A stretch of 8,011 nt of DNA from assembly GCA_050012355.1 (NCBI GenBank), contig JBEKHI010000440.1:1-8011 (forward strand). Direction: 5' to 3'. The DNA comes from JBEKHI01 sp050012355 (GTDB taxonomy: Bacteria; Actinomycetota; Actinomycetes; Streptosporangiales; Streptosporangiaceae). Within the stretch, counting starts at the first letter, position 1; each line of letters starts with the position of its first letter. Below are positions 1-6,654 of the stretch, piece after piece. The notes under the pieces were generated by a model. The model was not told the DNA's origin, did no database searches, and was given only the letters and a program-made list of their open reading frames with translations. Position numbers and translations under genes: made by a program.

Positions 1-2734
1 GCCGGTCAAGGATGGGAAGGGCAGTCTGCCAGGTATCGTGGGCCTCGGCGGTACGGCCGAGACGGGCCAGGGCGTCGCCGAGCCCGCACAAGGCATTAGC
101 CTGATTCGGATGCTCCCGGGCGGTTTCCTGGTGGGCCGTCAGCGCGGACCGGTAATGCCCGACCGCTTCTTCGAAGAGCCCCAGCTCAAGGTGAGTGTCG
201 GCCAGCGTGCCCTCGGTGATGCTTTCCCCGTACCGATCTGAAGTCTCGCGCTGGATGGCTAGTGCTCGTCTCAAGTGCTCCAGGGCTTCGTCGTAGCGCT
301 TCAGGCATACCAGCACTTGGCCGATGTTGTTCAGGCACAAGCCGGCCCACCATTGGTCATCGAGGGCGGTGTGGATGGCCAGCGCCGACTGGAGGCACTC
401 CAGCGCCTCCTCGAAGCGATCCTGATAGAACAGGTCGATGGCCAGGGAGTCCAGGACCATGGACTCGCCCTGCCGGTCACCGATACCTCGCAGGACGGCC
501 AGTGCCTCGGTGAAGCAGCGGAGGGAATCCTCGAAGCACCTTCGCATGCTCTGGACCTGGCCGAGACAGTTCAGCATCCGGCCCAGGACGGCGTCGTTAC
601 CCAGATGCCGGGCGCTGCTCACGCCGGTCTGGCTCATGACCAGCCAGTCGGCAACATGCGTTGTGCGTTCGAAGAACCCCCATGTCTCGGAGGCAATACG
701 AGCGGCAATGTCGTGCATCCCCAGGTGCGCTGCCCGCCTCGCGGCGGAGATGAGGTTGGGTCGTTCGCCCTCGCACCAGGCGAGCACTCGCTCGGGATCG
801 GTCAGCTTCTCCGAGCCGATGGCGTGCACGCCTGGGTCGATCGCGGCCGCGCGAGCTGGCGCGAGCACCTGGGCGGCAATGGTCACCTGCTCGGCGTACC
901 AGAGGAACAGGCGACTGAGCGCGGCGTTATGGTCATCTTGGTTATTGTCGTTCTCGGCTAGTTCCGCGGCGTAGTCACGGAGCAGGTCATGAAGCCGGAA
1001 ATGCTCAGGCGCGGGAGACCCAACCAGGTGGATGTCCGTGAGCGTCTCCAGCGCCGCACTTACCTCGTCGGCGGGCTGGCCGGCTAGGGCCGCGATCGCG
1101 GGCAGGCTGAGTACGGCCATGCTGGCCAAGCCGAGCAGGCGGAACAGCCGGGCCGGATCCATGCCACCGGGGGACAGGGCCTCATAGCTGACCGCGAAGC
1201 TGATGCGGACACCGAGATCGCCCGTTGTCAGCTCAGCCAGCCGACGTCGTTCATCGGCCAGCTTCGCGCTGAGGTCAGCGATACTCCAGTTGGGGCGTGA
1301 AGCCAGTCGGCTGGCCGCGATCCGGATGGCGAGCGGCAGGCCAGCGCAGTAAGCGAGCACCGCCGCTCTCGCCTCGGGTTCGGCGGCGGCACGTCGCGGC
1401 CCCACTATGGCATCGAACAGCGACTCGGCCTCACGGGCACCGAGCACGTCAAGGTCCATGAGGGCGGCACCGGCCAGGTCCGTCAGCGTGCCGCGGCTGG
1501 TCACGATGACGGCGGAGCCCGCGGTGCCAGGCAGGAGCGGCCGTAGCTGAGCCGCGTCCCGCGCGTCGTCGAGCACAATGAGCATCCTGCGGGCGGCGAG
1601 CGCAGTCCGGTACCGAGCCGTACGCGCTGCCTCACTCGCGGGAATGGCGGCGCTGGGGACGCCGAGGTCACACAGAAACGTCCCGAGCACATCGGCCGGA
1701 CGCAGCGGGTTGCTGGCGCCTTGGAGGTCGACGTAGAGCTGACCATCGGGAAACCTGCCCCTAAGCAGGTGGGCCACGTGCACGGCGAGCGCGGTCTTGC
1801 CGATACCGCCCATGCCCGCGACAGCCGAGATGACGACAGCGCCGGGTCGGCCCTCATCCGGCTCGGTGCTCAGCAGGTCGTATAGCAGCCTGACCTGGTT
1901 GTCGCGTCCAGTGAAATCGACGGTGTCAGGGGGTAGCTGGGCCGGCACCTCAAGTCCGGGCGCCAGGGTGAGATCGTCCGGGGTGGCGGAGTTGGCGACG
2001 AGAATGTCCTGGTGCAGCCGTTGCAAGCCAGGTCCAGGATCGATGCCGAGTCCCTCACGCAGGACATCGCAAGCGTGCCGGAACGCCTCAAGGGCCTCGG
2101 CTTGGCGGTCGCACCGATACAGCGCCAGCATCAACTGCTCCCAGAACCTCTCGCGCAATGGCCGCGTGCTGACGAGCAGGCGCAGTTCCGGGGTCAGCTC
2201 ATCGTGGCGACCAAGCCCCAGGTCGGCATCGATGCGCGTTTCCAGGGCCTTCAGTCGCAACTCGTCCAGCCTGGGCAGTACACCCAGCTGCAACGTGGCC
2301 AATGGAACATCCGCCAGCGGCTCACCGCGCCACATCGCGAGCGCCTCGCCCAGCTCTTTCGACGCGGCCAGCCAGTCGCCTGATGCCGCCGCGGAACGCC
2401 CGCGGTCTGAAGCCGCGATGAACTCGGCGAGATCCAGTTCGCCGTCAGCGACGCTGACAAGATAACCCGGAGCGCGGGTGACGATCCGCGCTCCAGCCTT
2501 ACCCATGTGCTGGCGTAGCCGCTTGACGTGTCCTTGAAGAGTGTTGCGAGCCGCCGCGGGCGGATCCTCATCCCACAATGCCTCGATCAGCGTGTCCATG
2601 GAGACGATCTCATTGGCCCTGGTGAGAAGGAGCGCGAGCACTGTCCTCTCCTTAGCCGGAAGCGCGATGGGCTCACTGTCGATCACAACCTGCAACGGGC
2701 CCAGGATGAGGAACCTGAGCGCAGGAGACGTCAT
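1..2734 (-). CDS. AfsR/SARP-family transcriptional regulator with NB-ARC and TPR domains (C-terminus off the left edge)
   Basis: This frame is open without a stop from the ATG at 2734 to base 1, giving 911 codons; the 3' end lies outside the window. Residues about 5-95 are an OmpR-type winged helix (LRFLILGPL near the start, later TRAPGYLV). Residues about 100-245 are a BTAD domain (WRGEPLADV, ALYRCDRQAEAL, GIDPGPGLQRLH). An NB-ARC ATPase follows, with Walker A GMGGIGKT at 307-314 (Lys313), Walker B LIVLDD at 385-390, GLPLA at 465-469 and an MHD-like LHD at 581-583. TPR-like repeats run from about 712 to the edge. This is the AfsR architecture. AfsR is about 990 residues, so perhaps 80 or fewer are missing. 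The start is well fixed because an in-frame TGA lies two codons upstream. No good Shine-Dalgarno is seen (GAGG ends one base before the ATG), so a leaderless or weakly initiated mRNA is possible. Family knowledge: such proteins bind direct repeats near promoters and activate secondary-metabolite genes. Its target here is inferred, not shown. All catalytic ATPase motifs look intact. Confidence 0.93.
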   Translation of the reverse strand, partial: MTSPALRFLILGPLQVVIDSEPIALPAKERTVLALLLTRANEIVSMDTLIEALWDEDPPAAARNTLQGHVKRLRQHMGKAGARIVTRAPGYLVSVADGELDLAEFIAASDRGRSAAASGDWLAASKELGEALAMWRGEPLADVPLATLQLGVLPRLDELRLKALETRIDADLGLGRHDELTPELRLLVSTRPLRERFWEQLMLALYRCDRQAEALEAFRHACDVLREGLGIDPGPGLQRLHQDILVANSATPDDLTLAPGLEVPAQLPPDTVDFTGRDNQVRLLYDLLSTEPDEGRPGAVVISAVAGMGGIGKTALAVHVAHLLRGRFPDGQLYVDLQGASNPLRPADVLGTFLCDLGVPSAAIPASEAARTARYRTALAARRMLIVLDDARDAAQLRPLLPGTAGSAVIVTSRGTLTDLAGAALMDLDVLGAREAESLFDAIVGPRRAAAEPEARAAVLAYCAGLPLAIRIAASRLASRPNWSIADLSAKLADERRRLAELTTGDLGVRISFAVSYEALSPGGMDPARLFRLLGLASMAVLSLPAIAALAGQPADEVSAALETLTDIHLVGSPAPEHFRLHDLLRDYAAELAENDNNQDDHNAALSRLFLWYAEQVTIAAQVLAPARAAAIDPGVHAIGSEKLTDPERVLAWCEGERPNLISAARRAAHLGMHDIAARIASETWGFFERTTHVADWLVMSQTGVSSARHLGNDAVLGRMLNCLGQVQSMRRCFEDSLRCFTEALAVLRGIGDRQGESMVLDSLAIDLFYQDRFEEALECLQSALAIHTALDDQWWAGLCLNNIGQVLVCLKRYDEALEHLRRALAIQRETSDRYGESITEGTLADTHLELGLFEEAVGHYRSALTAHQETAREHPNQANALCGLGDALARLGRTAEAHDTWQTALPILDR

Positions 2735-2754
2735 GCCTCACAAGCTAGCCAAAC

Positions 2755-2827
2755 CCTGGCCAGTTGCGCTGTGCACTGGCGGAGGCGAGCCCAGCCCAGT
2801 CGGCATAACGATGGTACGAACGCAATC
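2755..2827. repeat. Shared divergent control element, copy 1
   Basis: This 73-bp stretch matches 6042-6114 without gaps at 63 of 73 positions; weaker similarity (CTAGCC) extends a few bases to the left. It sits 20 bp upstream of the SARP start on one side and 44 bp upstream of the SRPBCC start on the other. The conserved blocks are the left part (CTGGCCAGTTGC), the central GTGCACTGGCGGAGGCGAGC, and the right part, CGGCAT to CGCAATC. Differences cluster in a 10-bp stretch at 2791-2800. Conservation in two noncoding spacers, each between a regulator and a divergent gene, points to a promoter/operator region. No convincing -10/-35 pair could be assigned. Confidence 0.85.
2759..2780. promoter_or_regulatory. 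Putative operator, inverted repeat GCCAGT-N10-ACTGGC (copy 1)
   Basis: GCCAGT at 2759-2764 and ACTGGC at 2775-2780 are exact reverse complements separated by 10 bp, so the half-site centres are 16 bp apart. The left arm also lies in the 8-bp palindrome CTGGCCAG (2756-2763). The same arms with the same spacing occur at 6046-6067. A dimeric regulator could bind here and control both divergent genes. Which protein binds is not known. SARPs usually use direct repeats and LuxR helix-turn-helix domains often use inverted repeats, which leans towards the LAL regulator or a third factor. Confidence 0.5.
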
Positions 2828-2859
2828 ACCGAACCGGGATGACCAGCGAAAAGCCTGAT

Positions 2860-2864
2860 GGAGG
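2860..2864 (+). promoter_or_regulatory. Ribosome binding site that decides the SRPBCC start
   Basis: GGAGG ends 7 bases before the ATG at 2872. The alternative in-frame ATG at 2839 has no comparable motif, and starting there would add 11 poorly conserved-looking residues, so 2872 is preferred. Confidence 0.75.
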
Positions 2865-2871
2865 CACAATC

Positions 2872-3378
2872 ATGTCAGTCATTGAGGACATCCAGCACCG
2901 CTCGGCGCACATTCGCTGGCCGGAGGGCATTGTGCCCGAGCAGGCCGACCTCTTCGCCCACAACGACATCGTGATCGCCGCGCCCCCGGCAAAGATCTGG
3001 GAGCACCTCGTCCACGCCACCGCCTGGCCGGACTGGTACGTCAACGCCCGCAACGTCACGGTCAACGCCCCCAGCAGGCTCCTCGGCGCCGGCGTGACGT
3101 TCGACTGGATCACCTTCGGCGCGCACATCCACGGCGCCGTCCACGAATTCGAGCCCACCGCCCGCATCAGCTGGTATGGCGAGACAGACCAGTGGCTGGC
3201 CTACCACAGCTGGCTGCTCGAGCCGCGCGACGAGAGCAGCACCTACGTCGTCATGGAAGAGACCGGCACCGGGGCCAACCCGAGGAGACTCGCCAACACC
3301 AATCCCGGCCACATGCACCGCGGTCACGATCTGTGGAACATCAGCCTCAAGTTTCTCTGCGAAAGCACCCAGGACTGA
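2872..3378 (+). CDS. SRPBCC (START/polyketide cyclase-like) family protein
   Basis: The 168-residue product is the usual size for a single SRPBCC domain and fills it end to end. The fold signature is visible: a beta strand with NDIVIAAPPAKIWEHLV (31-47), then AWPDWYVNA (51-59), GAGVTFDW (72-79), HEFEPTARISWYG (91-103), and a long C-terminal helix around HDLWNISLKFL (152-162). The family forms a deep hydrophobic pocket that binds lipids, polyketides or aromatic ligands; members are cyclases, aromatases, ligand carriers or of unknown role. No signal peptide or membrane segment is seen, so it is probably cytoplasmic. It is monocistronic, divergent from the SARP gene across the repeated control element, and ends 27 bp from the convergent end of the LAL pseudogene. 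Its placement suggests control by the neighbouring regulators. The specific ligand or reaction cannot be told from sequence; the name 'polyketide cyclase' should be taken as a family label only. Confidence 0.88.
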   Translation: MSVIEDIQHRSAHIRWPEGIVPEQADLFAHNDIVIAAPPAKIWEHLVHATAWPDWYVNARNVTVNAPSRLLGAGVTFDWITFGAHIHGAVHEFEPTARISWYGETDQWLAYHSWLLEPRDESSTYVVMEETGTGANPRRLANTNPGHMHRGHDLWNISLKFLCESTQD

Positions 3379-3391
3379 GCGGCCAGGACCA

Positions 3392-3417
3392 GGGCGGCGC
3401 GCTAGCTAGCGCGGCCC
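3392..3417. terminator. Palindromic hairpin between convergent genes, possible bidirectional terminator
   Basis: A perfect 16-bp palindrome (CGCGCTAGCTAGCGCG, 3398-3413) is flanked by GGGC (3392-3395) and GCCC (3414-3417), which can extend the stem with a two-base bulge. It lies where the SRPBCC gene and the LAL pseudogene converge and includes the latter's TAG stop (3406-3408). There is no T-tract. Hairpins without one are common at actinomycete gene ends, but termination here is inferred. Confidence 0.45.
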
Positions 3418-3603
3418 GGCGGTATCCGGGACGGCGGGCAGTACCCGGTGGAGCTGGCTTCGGGAGGTGATGCCGAGCTTGGCGAAGACGTTGCTGAGGT
3501 GGTACTGGGCGGTGCGCGGGCTGATGAACAGCCGGGTGCCTATCTCCGGGTTGGACAGCCCGTCCCGGGCCAGCCGCGCCACCTGGGCCTCCTGGGCGGT
3601 CAG

Positions 3604-3614
3604 CTCGTTGGGCG
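3604..3614 (-). other. Deletion scar before the LuxR helix-turn-helix
   Basis: On the minus strand the frame encoding EEMGMAAFA runs into this site, and the helix-turn-helix resumes in another frame at AAC-GAG-CTG (from 3609). Family members normally have a basic linker of about 20 residues between these two parts, which is absent here. The frame offset fits a loss of 3n+2 bases (56, 59, 62 or 65 for example). The exact length is inferred from general knowledge of the family, not measured. Confidence 0.6.
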
Positions 3615-4401
3615 AACGCCGCCATGCCCATCTCCTCCAGCATCTGGTGAGCGGTGCGCAACTGCTCCCGCGCCTCCACCCGGCGGCTCTGCCGACGCAG
3701 CCACTCCCCGTACAGCAGGTGTGAACGCGCCAGCTGGGAGCGGACTTTGGTCCGGCCCAGCCGCTGGATCGACTCCTGGTAGGAGCTGTCGGCTGCCTGG
3801 CCGTCGCTGAGCAGCGCCCGGATGCGAGCCTCGATGCCCAGTACCCACTCGGTCGGGGTTACCCGGGTGCGTTCGGACAGCCAGTCCAGCACCGTCTGGA
3901 CCAGCGTCACCTCGCCGGTCCTGGCCGCCGCCTCGGCCAGCTCAGCGACGACGAGGTGGCCGAACGCCAGCTCGTCGCGCTGGAATACCTCCCGGACAGC
4001 GTCCCGCGCGGCGTCGTAACGGCCCAGGCCGTTATACAGCACCGCACTCGCATACGCCGCGAAGCCGACCAGCCTGCCCGTACCGCGTCCGGTCGCATTC
4101 TGTACCGTTGCCTGGATCAGCTCGGCGGCCTGCTGCGGCCGACCCTGCCAGGCCGCGAGCAGCATCGCCGCATACGCGACCGGCGGGTTACCGGTCGCCT
4201 CCCCGATCAGGCGATCTTCCTCAATCAGCCGCTCCGCCACGGCCAGCTCGCCAGCGAGCAGGTGGGAGTGGCCGAGGCTGTTGAGCGCGAACTGCAAGTG
4301 GACGAGGGCGGCCGCGTCGCGGGCGACCTGAACCTGGCGGGCAGCTATGGCCTGCCAGGACTCGAAGTCCCACAGCTCCACCGCGATGAAGGTGCCGGCT
4401 C

Positions 4402-4413
4402 TCCCGCCAGCCA
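4402..4413 (-). other. Single-base-type frameshift in the LAL regulator
   Basis: Minus-strand TGG-CTG-GCG-GGA is where the ATPase frame leaves the conserved-looking protein. Adding one base here (most simply one more G in the GCGGGA run) joins RRWLAG directly to GRAGTFIAVELWDF and keeps the protein open for a further 260 or so residues. One lost base, by mutation or base-calling, is the simplest explanation. Confidence 0.6.
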
Positions 4414-6041
4414 GCGGCGGGTCTCGCTGACGCCGGTGTCCAGGGCGAGAAACAGCTCCACTGCCCGGGACAGCGCCGGGGCAGCGGCTGCGGGTCCCTC
4501 GGTGAACCGCAGCGCGACCGCGTCGAGCAGGACGTCGACCGCTCGCGGCGGGTCGGGACCGGGCGGCTCAACGAGCCGGGCCGCGCGCAGCAGCAACCGG
4601 GCCGCGTCGTTGCTGCGGTTCTGGTCGAAAGCGATCTGCCCGCGCAGGCGCTCCACCTCGGCAGCCTGCCCTGCGTCCAGCCGACCGGCCTCGGCCGCGA
4701 CCAGCAGCCCTAGCGCCGCGTCGAGCTCACCGGCGTCGTGTTTGGCCTGGGTCGCGGCGAGCAGCCGCTGCGCCCGGCGCACCGGGTCGGGGGTCAGCAG
4801 CGTCGCCCGCTCCAAGAACGCGGCCGCCGCCGCGAGACCGCCGCGGTCCTGCGCTCGGCCCGCCGATCGCTCCAGCTCCGCCGCGACGTCCTCATCCGGG
4901 CCCGCCGCGGCCTGGGCCCGGTGCCAGGTCCGCCGATCCGGATCAGCCGTCGGATCGGTTGCCTCCGCCAGTGCCCCGTGCACTTCCTGCCGGTCCCGCA
5001 GTGACGCCGACCGGTAGGCCGCCGACCGGACCAGCGGGTGCCGGAACCGCACCCGCTCGCCGAACTCCAGCAGCCCCGCCTCCACCGCCGGCGTCCCCGC
5101 CTGCACCGCGATCCCCAGCCGTCCCGCCGCCCGCCACACCAGCAGCGGATCACCCGACGGATCAGCCGCCGCCACCGACAGCAGCCGCCGCGTCTCCGCC
5201 GGCAGGTGGCTGAGTTGCCGCCGGAAACTCTCCTCGATCCGCCCCGGCAACGACACCGCCCCGGGCAGCCCGAACCCGCCCGCCAGCTCCGCCGGTGATA
5301 GTCCTCGCGGCAGCTCCAGCAACGCCAGCGGGTTCCCCCGCGTCTCGGCCACGATCAGGTCCCGGACCCGTGCGTCCAGCGATCCGGTGAGCGCCGAATC
5401 CAGCAGTGCCCGCGCGTCCTCCTCGCCCAGCCCCTCGACCGCCAGCTCCGGCAACCCGGCCAGCTCCGGTTCTGTCACCCGGACCGCGAACACCAGGCCC
5501 ACCGGATCGGCTGCCAGCCGCCGGGCCACGAACCCCAGCGCCTGCACCGACGCGCGGTCCAGCCACTGCTCGTCGTCGACCACGCACACCAGCGGCCGCC
5601 CGGCAGCCGCCTCCGACACCAATCCCAGCACCGCCAGGCCCACCAGGAACCGGTCCGGCGGCGGGCCCGCGCTGAGGCCGAACGCGGTCCGCAGCGCGTC
5701 CCGCTGCGGCCCCGGCAGGCCCCCGACCTGGTCCAGCACGGGCGCCAGTAGCTGATGCAACCCCGCGAACGCCAGTTCCATCTCCGACTCAACCCCCGCC
5801 GCCCGCACCACCCGGCATCCCGACGCCTGCCCGGCCAGGTAGTCCAGCAGGACGGATTTGCCTATCCCCGGCTCACCGCGCACTACCAGCACCCGGCTGC
5901 CGCCGGCCCGCACCGTATCGATCAGCTGATCTAGCACCCCGCGTTCACGACGCCGGCCGATCAGCTCGCTGGCGGGCACCCGCCGCCCGGAATCGTCGCC
6001 CATCAGCCCAGTACTCCCATCCAGGGCCCTAGCCGGCCAAT

Positions 6042-6114
6042 CCTGGCCAGTTGCCCAGTGCACTGGCGGAGGCGAGCGCGGCCCTACCGGCATGACGATG
6101 ATACGGACGCAATC
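6042..6114. repeat. Shared divergent control element, copy 2
   Basis: This is the partner of 2755-2827, in the same orientation and 3,287 bp away. It lies 38 bp upstream of the LAL start (6003) and 29 bp upstream of the amidohydrolase-remnant start (6144), so it occupies the same position between a minus-strand regulator and a plus-strand gene. Identical runs include CCTGGCCAGTTGC (6042-6054), the 20 bases at 6058-6077 or slightly more, and CGCAATC at the right end. Retention here, beside decayed genes, suggests either recent decay or continued use. Confidence 0.85.
6046..6067. promoter_or_regulatory. Putative operator, inverted repeat GCCAGT-N10-ACTGGC (copy 2)
   Basis: GCCAGT (6046-6051) and ACTGGC (6062-6067) have the same arms and 10-bp spacing as copy 1. 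In this copy the spacer bases also create a perfect 12-bp palindrome, CCAGTGCACTGG (6055-6066), giving three CCAGT-type half-sites. Copy 1 differs at two bases inside this inner palindrome while keeping the outer arms, so the outer arms are the better operator candidate. Confidence 0.5.
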
Positions 6115-6131
6115 GCCCGATCAAGAAGATC

Positions 6132-6137
6132 AAGGAG
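6132..6137 (+). promoter_or_regulatory. Ribosome binding site of the amidohydrolase remnant
   Basis: AAGGAG ends 6 bases before the ATG at 6144. It shows that a real gene began here, even though the protein behind it is broken. Confidence 0.65.
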
Positions 6138-6143
6138 ATCTGG

Positions 6144-6398
6144 ATGAAAATCATCTGCGTCGAGGAACACGCTACCGATCCGGCGACTGATGAAGCCGCC
6201 CGGCCCGCGTTCGGCCTGATGGACTCGCCCAACGCCGCCTCCGCTCCGCGCAATGACCACCGGCCGACGATGGTGGGGCCCTTGAGCGGGCTGCGTCCCG
6301 CCAGGCCTGTCGGGCACCTCGATCGGGCAGGCCCCCGACGTGGCCAGCGCCCGCATCGCCACCCGGCGACCCCGATTCGGCCCCGCATCGCGGCCTGA
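6144..6398 (+). pseudogene. Amidohydrolase-family N-terminal remnant
   Basis: The start MKIICVEEHATDP is the usual opening of amidohydrolase-2 family enzymes (MKIIxxEEH, in which the ExH supplies part of the metal site). About 50 residues look family-like, up to roughly PTMVGPLSGLR. The remaining residues, to the TGA at 6396, are rich in Pro, Arg and His with no family pattern and read like out-of-frame sequence. Full-length enzymes are about 300-400 residues; only 84 codons are open here. The other metal-binding histidines and aspartate are absent from the window. The gene keeps its ribosome binding site and the shared control element upstream, so a short peptide may still be made. Family assignment rests on the N-terminal motif only. 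An alternative is an unrelated small protein. Confidence 0.6.
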
Positions 6399-6411
6399 GA
6401 GAGGGAACACG

Positions 6412-6480
6412 ATGACATCGCAGCACGTGTACCGCAAGCTCGGCGCGCACAACCGGCACGAAGCCGTGCAGCGCGGCTGA
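6412..6480 (+). pseudogene. Start site fused to the tail of a LuxR helix-turn-helix
   Basis: A 22-codon reading frame begins MTSQ and continues HVYRKLGAHNRHEAVQRG before TGA. The second part matches the end of the LuxR (GerE) helix-turn-helix, where the recognition helix runs into YRKLG followed by a basic N-R-x-E-A-V helix. A purine-rich GAGAGAGGG (6397-6405) lies 6 bases before the ATG, so the start looks genuine, but the rest of the regulator is missing. The likely history is a deletion joining the start of one gene to the end of a LuxR regulator gene. It is on the plus strand and is not a piece of the minus-strand LAL regulator, whose own tail (FAKLGITSRSQLHRVL) is different. Confidence 0.55.
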
Positions 6481-6528
6481 CAATCGCGCGGACGGACTCA
6501 CCCGATGCAAAGGAAAGGACAGGAAGTC

Positions 6529-6654
6529 ATGGCACCACGAAAGATTCTCGGCCGAGGCAGCGCCAGTAGAGCGCAGCGGGTCAGCAGCGGCCCAGCTCGC
6601 CACCGCATTCTTCTGGCGCTGTGCGCCGTACGGGCGCTGCGCGAGGCGGGGTGA
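6529..6654 (+). CDS. 41-residue small ORF overlapping the hydrolase start
   Basis: The ATG at 6529 is preceded by purine-rich AGGAAAGGACAGGAAG. The product begins with a basic MAPRK, has a hydrophobic stretch near its end (ILLALCAV) and stops at TGA 6652-6654. That stop overlaps the candidate hydrolase start GTG 6651-6653, a classic GTGA stop-start overlap. Two readings are possible. It may be a leader peptide translationally coupled to the hydrolase. Or it may be the scrambled signal-peptide end of the hydrolase gene itself, since related hydrolases often carry a basic-hydrophobic leader just before the KPTVVLVHG segment. The second is favoured slightly because the sequence resembles no recognised small protein. 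An in-frame ATG at 6505 is an alternative start. Confidence 0.35.
   Translation: MAPRKILGRGSASRAQRVSSGPARHRILLALCAVRALREAG

Larger units (their letters stand above)
3406..6003 (-). pseudogene. LAL-type LuxR regulator (ATPase plus helix-turn-helix), broken by two frame disruptions
   Basis: All parts of a large ATP-binding LuxR (LAL) regulator are present, but in three frames. Frame one, from the ATG at 6003, carries the ATPase: GRRRE near the start, Walker A GEPGIGKS at 43-50, Walker B LVCVVDD at 138-144, then a helical repeat region. It is intact to about Trp531 and, read on, stops at 4345. The natural continuation (GRAGTFIAVELWDF) is one frame over from 4405 and runs through TPR-like helices to about 3612. 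The LuxR helix-turn-helix (ELTAQEAQVARLARDGLSNP, then PRTAQYHLSNVFAKLGI) is in the third frame, 3609 to the TAG at 3406. Comparison with the family pattern suggests the ATPase-to-HTH linker lost some 55-65 bp at the second break. The ATG at 6003 is preferred over a start at 6093, which would lie inside the repeated control element. Without the helix-turn-helix the translated product could not act as a normal DNA-binding regulator. The first break could be a sequencing error; the second, with missing sequence, is less likely to be. Confidence 0.85.

Noticed and set aside
1..700. Possible tandem DNA repeats
   Set aside because: The periodicity is at the protein level (TPR helices of about 34-40 residues); the DNA itself is not repeated and there are no CRISPR-like spacers.
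275..961. 228-codon plus-strand open frame
   Set aside because: It is antisense to the TPR region of the SARP gene, has low-complexity composition and no family signature; long antisense frames are expected at this GC content.
1797..2465. 222-codon plus-strand open frame
   Set aside because: Ser/Arg-rich antisense shadow of the NB-ARC and BTAD region, which has clear motifs on the minus strand.
2801..2827. Candidate -10/-35 promoter boxes in the repeated element
   Set aside because: TACGAA or TACGGA and TTGCG-like strings can be picked out on either strand, but none gives a consistent spacing in both copies, so no promoter was called.
3347..3610. C-terminal extension of the middle LAL frame
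   Set aside because: This Pro/Gly/Arg-rich tail is the out-of-frame reading of the LuxR helix-turn-helix and runs into the SRPBCC gene.
3956..5017. 353-codon plus-strand open frame
   Set aside because: Antisense to the LAL regulator and almost wholly Ala/Ser/Arg in its second half; the minus strand carries the recognisable protein.
6004..6093. 30-codon N-terminal extension of the LAL regulator
   Set aside because: It would translate through the repeated control element and is Pro-rich; family members start close to the GRRRE segment, so the ATG at 6003 is preferred.
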